Numbered from the stretch's first letter, positions 7,366 to 17,046 are shown. The stretch: DNA of 64,000 nt from QWQI01 sp964608915 (GCA_964608915.1 CAZSQA010000017.1:57980-121979), one strand, 5' to 3'. Translations and numbers: made by a program. Notes: generated from the sequence alone by a model not told the origin.

Positions 7366-10300
7366 TCAATGTGCTGGCTGGCTATGCACCTCGTGCGAGT
7401 GTTCGAAGACTTCGCTGATCGGCTTGTTCGTTTCGTTCTGAAGCAGGCTGCGGCCGTCCGCCAGCTTGCCGAAAATGTAATAGAGCCCGGGAATCACCAG
7501 AACACCGATCAGTGTGCCCGCGACCATGCCCCCGGCGCTCGTCGTGCCGATGGTCCGGTTCCCGATCGCGCCGGCACCTTTGGCGACGACAAGCGGAAGC
7601 AGACCCGCGATGAAGGCGAACGACGTCATAAGAATCGGCCTGAATCGTGACTTACCGGCCTCAGCGGCGGCCTCCAGGAGCGATTGCCCTTCCTGGCGTT
7701 TCTGCACGGCGAATTCGACGATCAGAATCGCATTTTTCCCGAGCAGGCCGACCAGCATGATCAACCCGAGCTGGGCATAGACATCGTTGGCGAGCCCCAT
7801 GTATTTCAGGGCGACGAACGTTCCGAACACCCCGATCGGCAGCGAAAGGATCACGGCCAGCGGCAGCAGGAAGCTTTCGTATTGCCCGACGAGCACGAGA
7901 TAGACGAACGCGACGACGATCAGGAAAATGAAGACGGCTTCACTTCCCTTGCGTGATTCGTCGTACGACAACCCCGCCCAGTCAATGCCGTAACCCTTCG
8001 GCAAACTGGCCTTTGCGACTTCGTCGATCACCTGGATCGCCTGACCGCTGCTGAAGCCCTGCGCCGGCGCACACATGATCGGGGCCGAGGCATAGAGGTT
8101 ATATCGCGTGATTTCGTTCAAACCCATCTTCTTCTCGATTTTCATGAACGCCGAATAGGGCACCATTTCGCCCTTGTCGTTCTTCACGAACAGGTTGCCG
8201 AGATCCTCGGGAAACCGGCGGAATTCCGGCTTCGCCTGCACGAAGACCTTGAAGAACTGGTTGAACCGGATGAAGCCTTGCTCCCAGGTGCTGCCGATGA
8301 GGATGTTGAGATTGTCCATCGCCGTTTTGATGGAAACGCCCTTCTGCATGGCGACGTCGTTGTCGATGATCAGCTCGTAAACCGGATAGTTCGCGGCATA
8401 GAACGTGAACAGGTTCGACAACTCCTTGCGTTTCCGCAGTTCGACCATGAATTTTTCGGTCGTCTCGCCGAGTTTCTGATAGTCGTTGGAGTTGGTCTTG
8501 TCCAGGAGCATCAGCGTGATCCCCCCGGAAGTACCGAAACCGGGCACGGTCGGCGGTTCGAAGAATTCGGTCCGCACGTCGCTCATCGCGGCGCATTTTT
8601 GCTCGAGCACCTTGATGATGTCACGCGCCGTACGCTCTCGTTCGTCCCAGTTTTTCAGGTTGATGATCAGCGTGCCGGCATTCGAGACTCGGCCTTCGGT
8701 GATCACCTCGTAACCGGAAAGACAGGTCACGGACGTGACCTCGTCGATGTCATTCGCGATCTTGACCAGCTCGTGCGCCTTCGCGTTGGTGTACTCGAGC
8801 GTCGATCCCGGCGGGGTTTGAAGCACGGCATAAAGAATTCCCTGATCTTCCGATGGAATGAACCCGCTCGGGAGACTCGTGCTCACACCCACGATCCCGG
8901 CCGCGAAGACCACGACGATCGCGATCGTCACCATGCGAAGAGTCACGATACGCCTCAGGATCGCTCCATATCCGGTCGTGATCCTCTCGATGAGACGGTC
9001 GAACGGCTTCCGGACGACGGGCAGAAGTAGCAAACCGAACCCGAATGGGCCCCACAATTCGTAAGCCAGATATGTCACGCCGCCCAGAATGGCCAGGCCC
9101 ACGATCGCCATGAAAATCAGCTTGAAGAACCCACGTTTCTTCTTCGGGCTTTGCTGCTCCGATTCATGCGAAAGTGCATCGTGATCATGTCCGTGCTCGT
9201 GCGGTTTGAGAATCATGGCACAGAGCACGGGCGTGAGCGTGAGCGCCACGACACCCGAGAGCACGATCGAGATGGCCATCGTCAGCCCGAACTGGCGGTA
9301 AAACTGACCGACCGGCCCAGGAATGAAGGTGACGGGCACGAACACGGAGGTCATCACGAGAGTGATTGCGATAATGGCACCGCTGATTTCATGGAGGACT
9401 TCCATCGTCGCGAGGTATGGCGACAGATGTTTCTCCGCCATTTTGGCGTGCACGGCCTCGACGACGACGATCGCGTCGTCCACGACGACACCGATGGCGA
9501 GCACCATCGCGAACAACGTGATGAGGTTGATGGAAAGCCCGAGCAATTGAAGTACGAAGAACGTGCCGATCAGCGAAACCGGCACGGCGAGGGTCGGAAT
9601 GAGCGTCGACCGCAAGTCGCCCAGGAACAGAAAGACCACGAGCGAAACCAGGATGAACGCCTCGATCAGCGTATGGAGCACTTTTTCGATCGAAGCGTCG
9701 AGGAATTTCGAAACGTCGTAGGCGAGTTCGTAGTCCATTCCCGGCGGAAACGACTCCGCCTTGATCGCCTCGAGTTCCTTCTTCACGGCCTCGATCACGT
9801 CCGCCGCGTTCGAACCCGGGGCCTGCTTCAAAATGATCGAAGATGCCGGAAGGCCATTGACGTCCGAGTAGATGTCATAAAACTGCGGCCCCAGCTCCAC
9901 TTCGGCAAGGTCCTTCAGGCGCAGGATCTCGCCGTTTTCGTTCGATCTCAGAATGATGTTCCGGTACTGTTCGGCGTCGTTGTACCGCCCGATGTAAGTC
10001 AGAATGTATTCTTTCGATTGCGATGTTTTCCCCGTCGCCTGCCCGAGCCGACCGGGAGAGCCGATGATGCTCTGCTCCGCCAGTGCTTTCATGACATCGT
10101 CGCTGGAAATGCTATAGGCCCGCATCCGTTCCGGATCGAGCCAGACACGCATCGAAAAGACCCGATTACCCAGGTACTTCGGAATGCCCATACCAGGAAT
10201 CCGCTTGATCCGCGGCATCACGTAGACGTTCGCGAAATTGAAGATATCCTTTTGGTCAGCATTCGGATCCTTACTGTAAAGATTCACGTACGTCAGCATG

Positions 10301-10704
10301 CTCGGCACGACCTGACTGACGAGAATCCCCTCGCGCACCACCAGCGGCGGAAGCTGGAACAGCACGATATTCACACGGTTCTGCACGTTCACGACATTGA
10401 TGTTCGGATCCGTGCCAGGTTCGAAATAAATGATGATCGCTGCCTCGCCCGCGTTAGTGGCTGACGATGTCATATAACGCATGTTCTGGACACCGTTGAT
10501 CGACTGTTCCAGCGGAATCAGCACGGAATCGACCAGAACCGCGGCACTGGCGCCGGGATAGGAAATGGTGACGATGACCGTCGGTGGCGAGATCGACGGG
10601 AATTGCTCGATCGGCAAAGTGACGATTCCCAGCACCCCGAGGAATAGCAGGATGATGGAAATGACGATCGCCATCGCCGGGCGATACAGAATTTTTGTGA
10701 ACAT
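7366..10704 (-). CDS. RND efflux pump, inner-membrane subunit (AcrB/HAE1 type)
   Basis: A protein of 1,112 residues, slightly longer than AcrB (about 1,050). The start at ATG 10704 has GAGGT 8 bp upstream. It shows the RND layout: TM1 at the N-terminus (FTKILYRPAMAIVISIILLF), large periplasmic loops, TM4 with the proton-relay pair in GVVVDDAIVVVEAV, and TM10 with the matching lysine in GLLGKNAILIVEFA. This identifies a proton-driven drug/solvent-type exporter rather than a CusA-type metal pump. A His-rich insert (HEHGHDHD, about residue 500) sits in the central cytoplasmic region, followed by an extra Lys-rich stretch and two hydrophobic segments. The gene follows the adaptor by about 50 bp and is surely co-transcribed with it. 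Confidence 0.93.
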   Translation of the reverse strand: MFTKILYRPAMAIVISIILLFLGVLGIVTLPIEQFPSISPPTVIVTISYPGASAAVLVDSVLIPLEQSINGVQNMRYMTSSATNAGEAAIIIYFEPGTDPNINVVNVQNRVNIVLFQLPPLVVREGILVSQVVPSMLTYVNLYSKDPNADQKDIFNFANVYVMPRIKRIPGMGIPKYLGNRVFSMRVWLDPERMRAYSISSDDVMKALAEQSIIGSPGRLGQATGKTSQSKEYILTYIGRYNDAEQYRNIILRSNENGEILRLKDLAEVELGPQFYDIYSDVNGLPASSIILKQAPGSNAADVIEAVKKELEAIKAESFPPGMDYELAYDVSKFLDASIEKVLHTLIEAFILVSLVVFLFLGDLRSTLIPTLAVPVSLIGTFFVLQLLGLSINLITLFAMVLAIGVVVDDAIVVVEAVHAKMAEKHLSPYLATMEVLHEISGAIIAITLVMTSVFVPVTFIPGPVGQFYRQFGLTMAISIVLSGVVALTLTPVLCAMILKPHEHGHDHDALSHESEQQSPKKKRGFFKLIFMAIVGLAILGGVTYLAYELWGPFGFGLLLLPVVRKPFDRLIERITTGYGAILRRIVTLRMVTIAIVVVFAAGIVGVSTSLPSGFIPSEDQGILYAVLQTPPGSTLEYTNAKAHELVKIANDIDEVTSVTCLSGYEVITEGRVSNAGTLIINLKNWDERERTARDIIKVLEQKCAAMSDVRTEFFEPPTVPGFGTSGGITLMLLDKTNSNDYQKLGETTEKFMVELRKRKELSNLFTFYAANYPVYELIIDNDVAMQKGVSIKTAMDNLNILIGSTWEQGFIRFNQFFKVFVQAKPEFRRFPEDLGNLFVKNDKGEMVPYSAFMKIEKKMGLNEITRYNLYASAPIMCAPAQGFSSGQAIQVIDEVAKASLPKGYGIDWAGLSYDESRKGSEAVFIFLIVVAFVYLVLVGQYESFLLPLAVILSLPIGVFGTFVALKYMGLANDVYAQLGLIMLVGLLGKNAILIVEFAVQKRQEGQSLLEAAAEAGKSRFRPILMTSFAFIAGLLPLVVAKGAGAIGNRTIGTTSAGGMVAGTLIGVLVIPGLYYIFGKLADGRSLLQNETNKPISEVFEHSHEVHSQPAH

Positions 10705-10754
10705 GCGTGCGGACCTCGAATGATCGGTGGGGGATGATTTCGTGTTCCGGACGC

Positions 10755-12092
10755 TTATTCCGCGTGATATTTCTGATGCGCTAGAACCTGGTCCGGTTTC
10801 GCGAATTCGAATTCGATCGTTTTCCCTTCGCTCATGTCACGAATGCCGTCGAGGACGATTCTGTCCGTCGCCGAAATACCGCTCGCGATGATGAAAATGT
10901 CATCCTTTTCATGCTCGATCGTGATCAGACGCTGATGCACGACATTCTTGTCGTCGACGACGAAAACGTATCGCTTGTCGAGAATTTCGAATGTCGCCCG
11001 TTGCGGAATCACGACCGCATCCTTGTGCACCTTGCTGATCACGATCGTGCCGGTTTGCCCATGGCGAAGAATGCCTTCCGGGTTCGAAAAATCGGCCCGG
11101 AACGGGATGTTGCCTGTCTGATTGTTGAATTTCGCCTCGATCGCGCCGATCACGCCGACCTGGGGAAACTTCTTGCCGTTGGCCAGCACGAGTTCGATCC
11201 GCTCCTGCTCATTCTTCTTCTCGATGGTTTCCATGTAATCGAGATAAGCAGCTTCAGGGACATTGAAATAGACCCACATGACGCTGTTGTCGGACAAAGT
11301 CGTGAGAACGTCGCCTTCCGAAATCAGACTGCCGAGCTGTTCGTACAGGCGATCGACGATGCCGTCGAACGGAGCGACGACGTTCGTGAAATCCAGTTCC
11401 GCCTTGGCCATTTGAGCATTCGCCCTGGCCTTGGCCAATTTGGCCTCCAGCAGCATCACCTCGTTCTGCGAGACGACATTCTTGTCCGCAAGCGTTTTCG
11501 TGTAGTTATATTCCAGCTCGGCGAGTTTGGCTTCGGCCATTTCGGCGTCCAGCTTCGCCTGATACAGCGTCGGGAGGATCTTGAACAGGAGATCCCCTTT
11601 TTTGACACGCTGGCCTTCCCTCACGTGAATTTCCTGAAGATATCCTTTCTCCAGGGCGCAGAGTTCGATATGCCGCCGCGAATGGATCTGGCAAACATAG
11701 GGCTGTTCCAGCGTGATATCCATCACCTGCGGATTGGTCACGACGACTTTGTGTTCCACATGATGACCTTCCGAATGTTGCGATTCATCGCCCCCCTGAT
11801 TTTCGTGCTGAGCAGTTTTGCCATGTACTTCTTCAGTCGGTTCCGATTCGTGACGCTTGCCGCCGAGTTTCGGAAGCTGGTTCAGAATCGTTGACGAATC
11901 GATATCCGCCGGGACTTCGACGCCCATCGAGGCAAGCAAGCCGGCACTTTTTCCGAGGACGGCGTCGATATCCGATCTCTTGACGATTTCGAAGCCGATG
12001 GCATGCGACGCCGCGACAGTGCCGGCGGCAAAAGCGATAGCGAGCGAAATTGACGTGAACGGCCGACGCCTGACGAACGAGAACGGTTTCAT
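10755..12092 (-). CDS. RND periplasmic adaptor (membrane fusion protein) with His-rich N-terminal region
   Basis: A protein of 445 residues. ATG 12092 is preferred over an upstream start because GGAGG lies 11 bp before it and it opens directly on a signal/anchor sequence (TSISLAIAFAAGTVAAS). Residues about 81-114 contain seven histidines amid acidic residues (ESQHSEGHHVEHK). The lipoyl/barrel-sandwich halves follow (EKGYLQEIHVREGQRVKKGD and APFDGIVDRLYEQLGSLI), with the alpha-hairpin between them and the beta-barrel and membrane-proximal domains after. It links the pump encoded next to the outer-membrane factor. The His-rich segment is not part of the standard AcrA fold and may bind metal ions; that is inference. 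Confidence 0.9.
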   Translation of the reverse strand: MKPFSFVRRRPFTSISLAIAFAAGTVAASHAIGFEIVKRSDIDAVLGKSAGLLASMGVEVPADIDSSTILNQLPKLGGKRHESEPTEEVHGKTAQHENQGGDESQHSEGHHVEHKVVVTNPQVMDITLEQPYVCQIHSRRHIELCALEKGYLQEIHVREGQRVKKGDLLFKILPTLYQAKLDAEMAEAKLAELEYNYTKTLADKNVVSQNEVMLLEAKLAKARANAQMAKAELDFTNVVAPFDGIVDRLYEQLGSLISEGDVLTTLSDNSVMWVYFNVPEAAYLDYMETIEKKNEQERIELVLANGKKFPQVGVIGAIEAKFNNQTGNIPFRADFSNPEGILRHGQTGTIVISKVHKDAVVIPQRATFEILDKRYVFVVDDKNVVHQRLITIEHEKDDIFIIASGISATDRIVLDGIRDMSEGKTIEFEFAKPDQVLAHQKYHAE

Positions 12093-12406
12093 CTTCCTGC
12101 AATCCTCCGACGTATGAGACTTGATCGATGCCGGGCACTCCGCGAGCGCGGAGCCTCCACCGGCCAGTTGACGACGGGCTCTCATTAGCGAGGCCCGAGG
12201 GCAATCACCCGAAGTCCGAGTGCACGGCTTTCGAAATCGGTCGAGAAGTCAATCCCGAGCGATCACGAAGCGTCCCAGGGCAATGTCGCGGTCGAAATGC
12301 CTGGCCAGAGAAGGCCAGACAAGGTCTCGACGAATTGCACCTGAATGTCAGCCAATACGATGTGAAAAGTCGCTGGCACACAATGCGATCAGATTCGAAC
12401 CGTCAA
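12093..12406. other. Intergenic, small secreted protein gene to adaptor gene
   Basis: This gap of about 314 bp lies between two co-directional genes. It holds a short hairpin (CTGGCC 12301-12306 pairing with GGCCAG 12313-12318) and the GGAGG ribosome-binding site of the adaptor. I see no gene in it. Confidence 0.4.
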
Positions 12407-12784
12407 TCAACAGCGAAGCGGAAGAGAAACCATGGAAAGCGAAGGATGGCAGGAAGTCAGGCGGATTTCGATCTTGCCGGGTATGACCGGATAGACGAAT
12501 TCGGCAGGTTGCGGCAATGCCAGGGAATCGAAGGTTTTCTCTTCGCTCTCTTCGATCAGCTCGGAATGATGAGATTCCAGAGAGGTGATCGTGTCGGAAC
12601 CACTCGTAAAGTCCGAGTGTGACCGAGCGATCGTCATACCCGAAATCACATCGTGCGTGGCTGCTTCCAGCCCTGCATTGTGATCGAACCCCACATCGTG
12701 AGACGAGATAGGAGAAAACGAAAAAACCGCGAATCCGATCAGCACGGTGAAAAGGCATCGAATTGCGAGAGTCGAACGCACCAC
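12407..12784 (-). CDS. Small secreted hypothetical protein at head of RND cluster
   Basis: About 125 residues from a GTG. GTG 12784 has GGAGAA upstream at good spacing; GTG 12790 and GTG 12781 are alternatives. It begins with a signal peptide (CLFTVLIGFAVFSFSPISS). The mature part contains several His residues (SHDVGFDHN, ESHHSELIEESEEK) and ends in a Cys. Codon choice resembles the neighbours, which supports a real gene. It is not recognised. It precedes the adaptor on the same strand, and may be an accessory or sensing protein of the efflux system, but no function can be assigned. Confidence 0.5.
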   Translation of the reverse strand: MVRSTLAIRCLFTVLIGFAVFSFSPISSHDVGFDHNAGLEAATHDVISGMTIARSHSDFTSGSDTITSLESHHSELIEESEEKTFDSLALPQPAEFVYPVIPGKIEIRLTSCHPSLSMVSLPLRC

Positions 12785-12790
12785 TTGCAC

Positions 12791-13245
12791 TTCTCCGAAT
12801 CGTCTAGTGGATCGAGTGCAGAGTTTAGTCTACGCCAGTTCGGGCGAAGAGTCAAGTCCAGTCGATATTTCAGCTCCGGCTTTCCGTCAATCGGCGGCTG
12901 CATCTTCGAACCCTTACGAGCAAGGCTCCGAACGGTTTCGCGCCCCCAATCGCCCGCTGATCGTATTCATGGATTCGACCGTACATGCGACCGATTTCGA
13001 ATTCGTCGAATCCCGCGCGTCGATCATCTGCAATTATCGGCATCGAGTAAACGGACACCCCGGTCAACTTCGGCATCCGGCTTTGCCACATTCGAGCTTC
13101 GCATATCGCTTCTGAATCCATGATCTCTTCCCCACAATTCGAAATTCCGCGGGCGTTTTTCCGAAGACAACTCATGGCTGTCCCCCTGGCGCAGGAGATT
13201 GAGTCGATCCGGCATTCCGACTCTTTGACCTGAGACTTGGAATCA
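12791..13245. other. Intergenic region between efflux cluster and dabA
   Basis: This stretch of about 450 bp has no frame with a convincing start and composition. It should hold the promoter of the efflux cluster near 12800-12850, reading leftward, but I cannot point to clear -35/-10 boxes. A 185-codon minus frame here (12870-13427) runs into dabA and looks spurious. Confidence 0.4.
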
Positions 13246-13272
13246 CGCCCGGGATCGAGGCGATCCCGGGCG
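13246..13272 (-). terminator. 12-bp hairpin downstream of dabA
   Basis: CGCCCGGGATCG at 13246-13257 pairs perfectly with CGATCCCGGGCG at 13261-13272 over a 3-base loop. It lies about 70 bp beyond the dabA stop in the direction of transcription, as expected of a terminator for dabBA. A U-tract is not obvious. Confidence 0.55.
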
Positions 13273-13342
13273 ATTGCATTACGATGCCGACCGATGAGAC
13301 GAAAATCCGTTCGAGCCGCGATCGAGTCCTTACGATTGCGTC

Positions 13343-15580
13343 TCAGCGATGAAGAGTCCATTCGAATTCGCGGTTGAGCAGATAAGCCTGGCCATCCGTC
13401 GGGTCGATACAGGCCAGACGGACCCAACCGTTGCCGAACAATTTGCGTAAAACCGCCTGATTGCGAACGATCTCATCGATCCGCGATTTCGGCGCGTGAA
13501 CGACGGCCAAGAGCCTCATGAGCTCATGAAATGGCGTGTCGTCGGACGAATAGACCGATTGCAGAGGAAGGCCGTGCATCAGGTCGCTGGCGTTGCCCTG
13601 CATGACGCCGATCTTGCCGGCGACGTTATGCGTGACTTTACTGCCAGCACCGTACGAGACCGGATCGACCGTCGAAAAGAAATACTGATTGTTGATCCAT
13701 TGAGCCACGACCATCGGGGCAGTCAGAATCGTCGTCAGATACTTGCCTTCCGTGTCGGCTCGCCAATCGTACGAATGCAGGAAGCCGCGGCCCTGAAGGT
13801 TCGTCGATCGTGTCATTTCACGCGATCCGACTACGAACGCCGCGTTACGGGCAAGCCCCCATTCCGGGCGCACCTGAGCCCAGTCCTGGCTGCGTCGGCC
13901 AGTCGTTTCGTACGCGTCTCCGTTCGATTTCGAATTCGAATCGAAGTCCCCGCAACGCACGAGGGAATTTGCGACGCGGGCCTGAGCCAGATCTTCACGA
14001 AGTTCGGCGACTCGATCGGCAATCTGGCCAGAAAGTCCATCCGTCCCGAAAAGTTTCATCTCGTCGGTCGTGGTGTCATGTTCTGCCGCAAGAAAATGAG
14101 TATCGGCCGGAATGTTCAGACCACGGCCGGCCAGAATTTCGCGGACGTTCTGATCGTTCAGGATCGTGGCCAGAATCCGGGCATTGGCTCCGCCATGATT
14201 GCCGCCGCAGGCGCCGCAATCGAGCGCGCTGGCGAAAGCGTTGTTCTCCGTCGTGCTGCCGTGACCGCACAGCACCACAAGCGGCGCGAAGCAGGCGGTC
14301 AGCCCCATCATCCGAAGTGCCTGTTCGCCCAGATCCGCCTGCCGCGAAACCGGGATTTGCCCCAGCGAGGGTATCACGTCCAGCTCAGGCATCAGTTCTT
14401 TCGAAATCGCCTTTCGAAGGCTGCCGGCTTGCGACGGTGCGAAAGTCTTCGCCGCCATCCAGATTCCGCACCAGGGGCCGAGCATTTCGACCAGGGCGAA
14501 GGGCGTGGCGAAGTTGTATTTCAGCGACTGATAGAACCTTTTCCAGAGACCGAGCGAGCGACGGCCCTTTCGGTATTTGTCGGCGCGATCCGCGTGAGTC
14601 TCGGCGGGTTGTTCCGCGACTTCATGACCCGGTTTCAGCAGCACCGGGCAAGAGTCGTGAGCGTGAGATTCAGCGAAAGGCCGGATTCGAACCGGGATTC
14701 CGAAAAATCCGGCGAAGCCGAGTGTCTCGTAGTGGTTTCGGGCCTCGATGGCTCGGCGGAACGGCTCCGATCGAACGTCGATGCAAAAGACGAGCTGGGC
14801 CTTCGGGCGTTCGGTCAGGTTTTCGCTGGCCAAAGCCGCGTTCGAGAGGATTTCGTTCAGCAACGATTCTCGATATTCAGCCTCTTTCGTTTCGACACGA
14901 TCGAGAAAGCCGGGTGCAGAGGGTTCGCCACATTCGATCAATGCCGCTTCCGGCCAAAGCAGACACGTCAGGACGAGGCGCACCGCGACGAAATCGACGA
15001 GCGTCGCAGGGCGTTTCGCATGCTCTTCCGGGCATTGCCAGTTCGATTTCCATTTGACGTAGCCTGCCCAGCCGGGAAGCGCGGCCAATGACTGGCGAAC
15101 GAAATCCGCACGATCGCGTTCGGGAATTCCCAATTTGTCCAGGTACATTTCGATGGCCGCGGCGGATGAGCCAGGCAAACGGTTCAGAAAGCGGTCGTCG
15201 GATGGGGAACGATTGAGCCTGCCGTCGAACCTGGCGAGATCGGCGAAGCAACGGAAAAATCCGGCGTGGCGACCTGGCATCGCGAGTGTCGCCTGACCTT
15301 CGTCGAAGAAAGCCGAACACCATTTGATCGTTTCACGATTCACGGCATCGAGCCCGGCACCGACTGAACTCATGGCTTTGCGGTAACGATCGGCCTGATC
15401 CACAGCGTTTTCGAAGGGCAGATCTTCGAGTCCTTGCAGCGGATTGACCGCAATGAAATTTTTCAGGGGCCAGACCGGCGCGATGATGTCGGATGCGGTC
15501 GAGACCAATTCCTCGGCGCTGATTTTGTCGGCCACGATGTGCTTGTGCTTGAGGGGCTTCGATTTCAATCCGGTGGTCAT
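13343..15580 (-). CDS. dabA: DabA, zinc-binding subunit of the DAB inorganic-carbon transporter (DUF2309)
   Basis: A protein of 745 residues. DabA is a distant carbonic-anhydrase-like protein that, with DabB, is thought to convert CO2 vectorially to bicarbonate in the cytoplasm using the proton-motive force. The zinc site can be read: Cys266 and Asp268 in CIDVRSE, His440 in GHGSTTENN, and Cys455 in DCGACGG. The 15-residue His-Cys spacing is that of the characterised Halothiobacillus protein, as recalled. The start at ATG 15580 has AGGAAA upstream. It follows dabB by 12 bp, forming one operon. All metal ligands are intact, so the subunit is probably active. Confidence 0.92.
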   Translation of the reverse strand: MTTGLKSKPLKHKHIVADKISAEELVSTASDIIAPVWPLKNFIAVNPLQGLEDLPFENAVDQADRYRKAMSSVGAGLDAVNRETIKWCSAFFDEGQATLAMPGRHAGFFRCFADLARFDGRLNRSPSDDRFLNRLPGSSAAAIEMYLDKLGIPERDRADFVRQSLAALPGWAGYVKWKSNWQCPEEHAKRPATLVDFVAVRLVLTCLLWPEAALIECGEPSAPGFLDRVETKEAEYRESLLNEILSNAALASENLTERPKAQLVFCIDVRSEPFRRAIEARNHYETLGFAGFFGIPVRIRPFAESHAHDSCPVLLKPGHEVAEQPAETHADRADKYRKGRRSLGLWKRFYQSLKYNFATPFALVEMLGPWCGIWMAAKTFAPSQAGSLRKAISKELMPELDVIPSLGQIPVSRQADLGEQALRMMGLTACFAPLVVLCGHGSTTENNAFASALDCGACGGNHGGANARILATILNDQNVREILAGRGLNIPADTHFLAAEHDTTTDEMKLFGTDGLSGQIADRVAELREDLAQARVANSLVRCGDFDSNSKSNGDAYETTGRRSQDWAQVRPEWGLARNAAFVVGSREMTRSTNLQGRGFLHSYDWRADTEGKYLTTILTAPMVVAQWINNQYFFSTVDPVSYGAGSKVTHNVAGKIGVMQGNASDLMHGLPLQSVYSSDDTPFHELMRLLAVVHAPKSRIDEIVRNQAVLRKLFGNGWVRLACIDPTDGQAYLLNREFEWTLHR

Positions 15581-15592
15581 TGTCGTTTCCTT

Positions 15593-16942
15593 TCAGATTC
15601 CGTAAGTGGATCGACTGGCCGTGACGGTATGGGGATGAGGCTGGCTGGCGTTCAGGGCCTTCAGGTAAAGACGCTTCCATAGGGCGGTCGTCTGCAGCTT
15701 TCCGGCCACGTCGAAATTCATGGCGACCCATACGATGGACATGACTCCGAAGCCCGAGACGTAGACGAAATCGAGCGGTTGCGGCCGATTCAGTCCCATG
15801 GGTTCGAGAAGCGAATCGATCGCCAGAATGCTGACCCCGTAAGCACCGCCGGAAACCAGACCGATCAGCGGCATCGCGACGAATTGACGCACCCCGCCGG
15901 GTATTTCCGGAATTCGCAGGGAAAGCTGGGCAGCGGCCATGAAGGCGATTCCCGTCATCAGACTGCCCGTCGTGGCCAGGTCGAAAGGAATATGGCTCGT
16001 CCGGGCAAACGCCCAGGCACCAATCACGCCAGAGACGCTTGCGAGCAGGAATCTGCCGAGCCTCACATCAGCCGGAATGCGTTCCACACGCTTCTCACGT
16101 GTGACGGAACCGGCGTTGAGAAAGGAATAGGCCTTGAAAAGACCGTGCCAGCACAGGTGCGAGACCGCCGGGGCGAACAGACCCATACCGCACTGCATCA
16201 GCATGAAACCCATCTGGCCCATGGTCGAACATGCCAGCATCCGTTTGATGTCCGTCTGCAGCAGCTTCCAGAAAGTGCCGGTGAGAGCCGTGACGAGACC
16301 TGCCAGGAACAGGAAATGAAGGATCGCAGACTGATTCGACAGAATCGGCGCGAACCGGACCGCCAGGAATCCACCGCCATTGACGAGCCCGGCATGCATC
16401 AGGGCCGACACCGGCGTCGGTGAATTCAGAGACGAAATCAGCCAGCGATGGAAAGGCCAGGCCGCAGACTGAGTCATCGCGGCGAGCACGATCAGCAGCA
16501 ATCCGGCTTTCGCCTGGAGCGACGTATCCGCTTTCGACGAAACGATTTCATGAATCAGCGGGCTCCCCGCCGCGTCCGCCAGCAGCCAGAACCCCGCGAG
16601 AAGGCAAACGAAACCGCCGGCGAATGTCTTTGCCGCCAGCAGGCCTGAATTGCGGGCGGCGGCCCACTCCGTCTTGTGCATCATCAGCCGAACCAGCAGC
16701 AGATTGCTGACCGCCCAGCTCATCGCCAGAACGAGCAGATGATCGGCGAAGGCCATCGTCAGAACGCTTACGGCCAGGAGACCGACCAGAGCGAGATGCA
16801 GACCCCGCTTCCGGTCACCGGCCATGTATCGCGCTGAGAAAGCCGCAACGTTCGCGGCGACGAACACGATCAGGACAGCCATCACCCACGAGAGGCTGTC
16901 GGAACGGAACAGAGTGGATCGAGAGAATTCCAGCATCGGCAT
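15593..16942 (-). CDS. dabB: DabB, NuoL/MrpA-like membrane subunit of the DAB inorganic-carbon transporter
   Basis: A protein of 449 residues, nearly all hydrophobic. It belongs to the proton-pumping NADH-quinone oxidoreductase membrane-subunit family (NuoL/MrpA fold, about a dozen helices). The family core is visible in WPFHRWLISSLNSPTPVSALMHAG and in DIKRMLACSTMGQMGFM, with Lys and His residues typical of the proton path. Coupling to the immediately downstream dabA identifies it as DabB rather than a complex I subunit; it would supply the proton flow that drives DabA. ATG 16942 follows GGAGG by 5 bp. The operon is divergent from a LysR gene. Confidence 0.9.
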   Translation of the reverse strand: MPMLEFSRSTLFRSDSLSWVMAVLIVFVAANVAAFSARYMAGDRKRGLHLALVGLLAVSVLTMAFADHLLVLAMSWAVSNLLLVRLMMHKTEWAAARNSGLLAAKTFAGGFVCLLAGFWLLADAAGSPLIHEIVSSKADTSLQAKAGLLLIVLAAMTQSAAWPFHRWLISSLNSPTPVSALMHAGLVNGGGFLAVRFAPILSNQSAILHFLFLAGLVTALTGTFWKLLQTDIKRMLACSTMGQMGFMLMQCGMGLFAPAVSHLCWHGLFKAYSFLNAGSVTREKRVERIPADVRLGRFLLASVSGVIGAWAFARTSHIPFDLATTGSLMTGIAFMAAAQLSLRIPEIPGGVRQFVAMPLIGLVSGGAYGVSILAIDSLLEPMGLNRPQPLDFVYVSGFGVMSIVWVAMNFDVAGKLQTTALWKRLYLKALNASQPHPHTVTASRSTYGI

Positions 16943-17046
16943 TTGCCCTCCTTTCCTGAGGTTTCGGAATTAGTTTACTTTTCTCTTTAGATTTGTAAAA
17001 TTGATGATTCTGATACATCCTATGAGCTTTTCGAATCGGAGGAGCG
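16943..17046. promoter_or_regulatory. Divergent dabB/lysR promoter-operator region
   Basis: These 104 AT-rich bases separate dabB (-) and the LysR gene (+). For dabB a -35/-10-like pair TTTACA - 16 bp - TAAACT can be read on the minus strand (16999 to 16972). The same segment forms an inverted repeat TTTAC (16974-16978) / GTAAA (16995-16999), which could be a regulator site. GGAGGA before 17047 is the LysR ribosome-binding site. The assignment is by eye. Confidence 0.4.

Noticed and set aside
6885..7418. Plus-strand frame of 177 codons in the intergenic gap
   Set aside because: It overlaps the pump gene end and two hairpins, has no ribosome-binding site, and looks compositionally random.
9151..10464. 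Long plus-strand frame opposite the RND pump
   Set aside because: Its charged, His/Arg/Asp-rich composition mirrors the hydrophobic pump gene codons; it is a shadow.
12870..13427. Minus-strand frame between efflux cluster and dabA
   Set aside because: It begins inside dabA, crosses its terminator hairpin and is Arg/Ser-rich without a recognisable fold.
13496..15091. Long plus-strand frame opposite dabA
   Set aside because: Antisense to a gene with intact catalytic residues; Arg-rich composition and no start signal.
13343..16942. Considered as a complex I or Mrp antiporter fragment
   Set aside because: The NuoL-like gene is alone and paired with a DUF2309 gene carrying the carbonic-anhydrase-like zinc site, which defines the DAB system.
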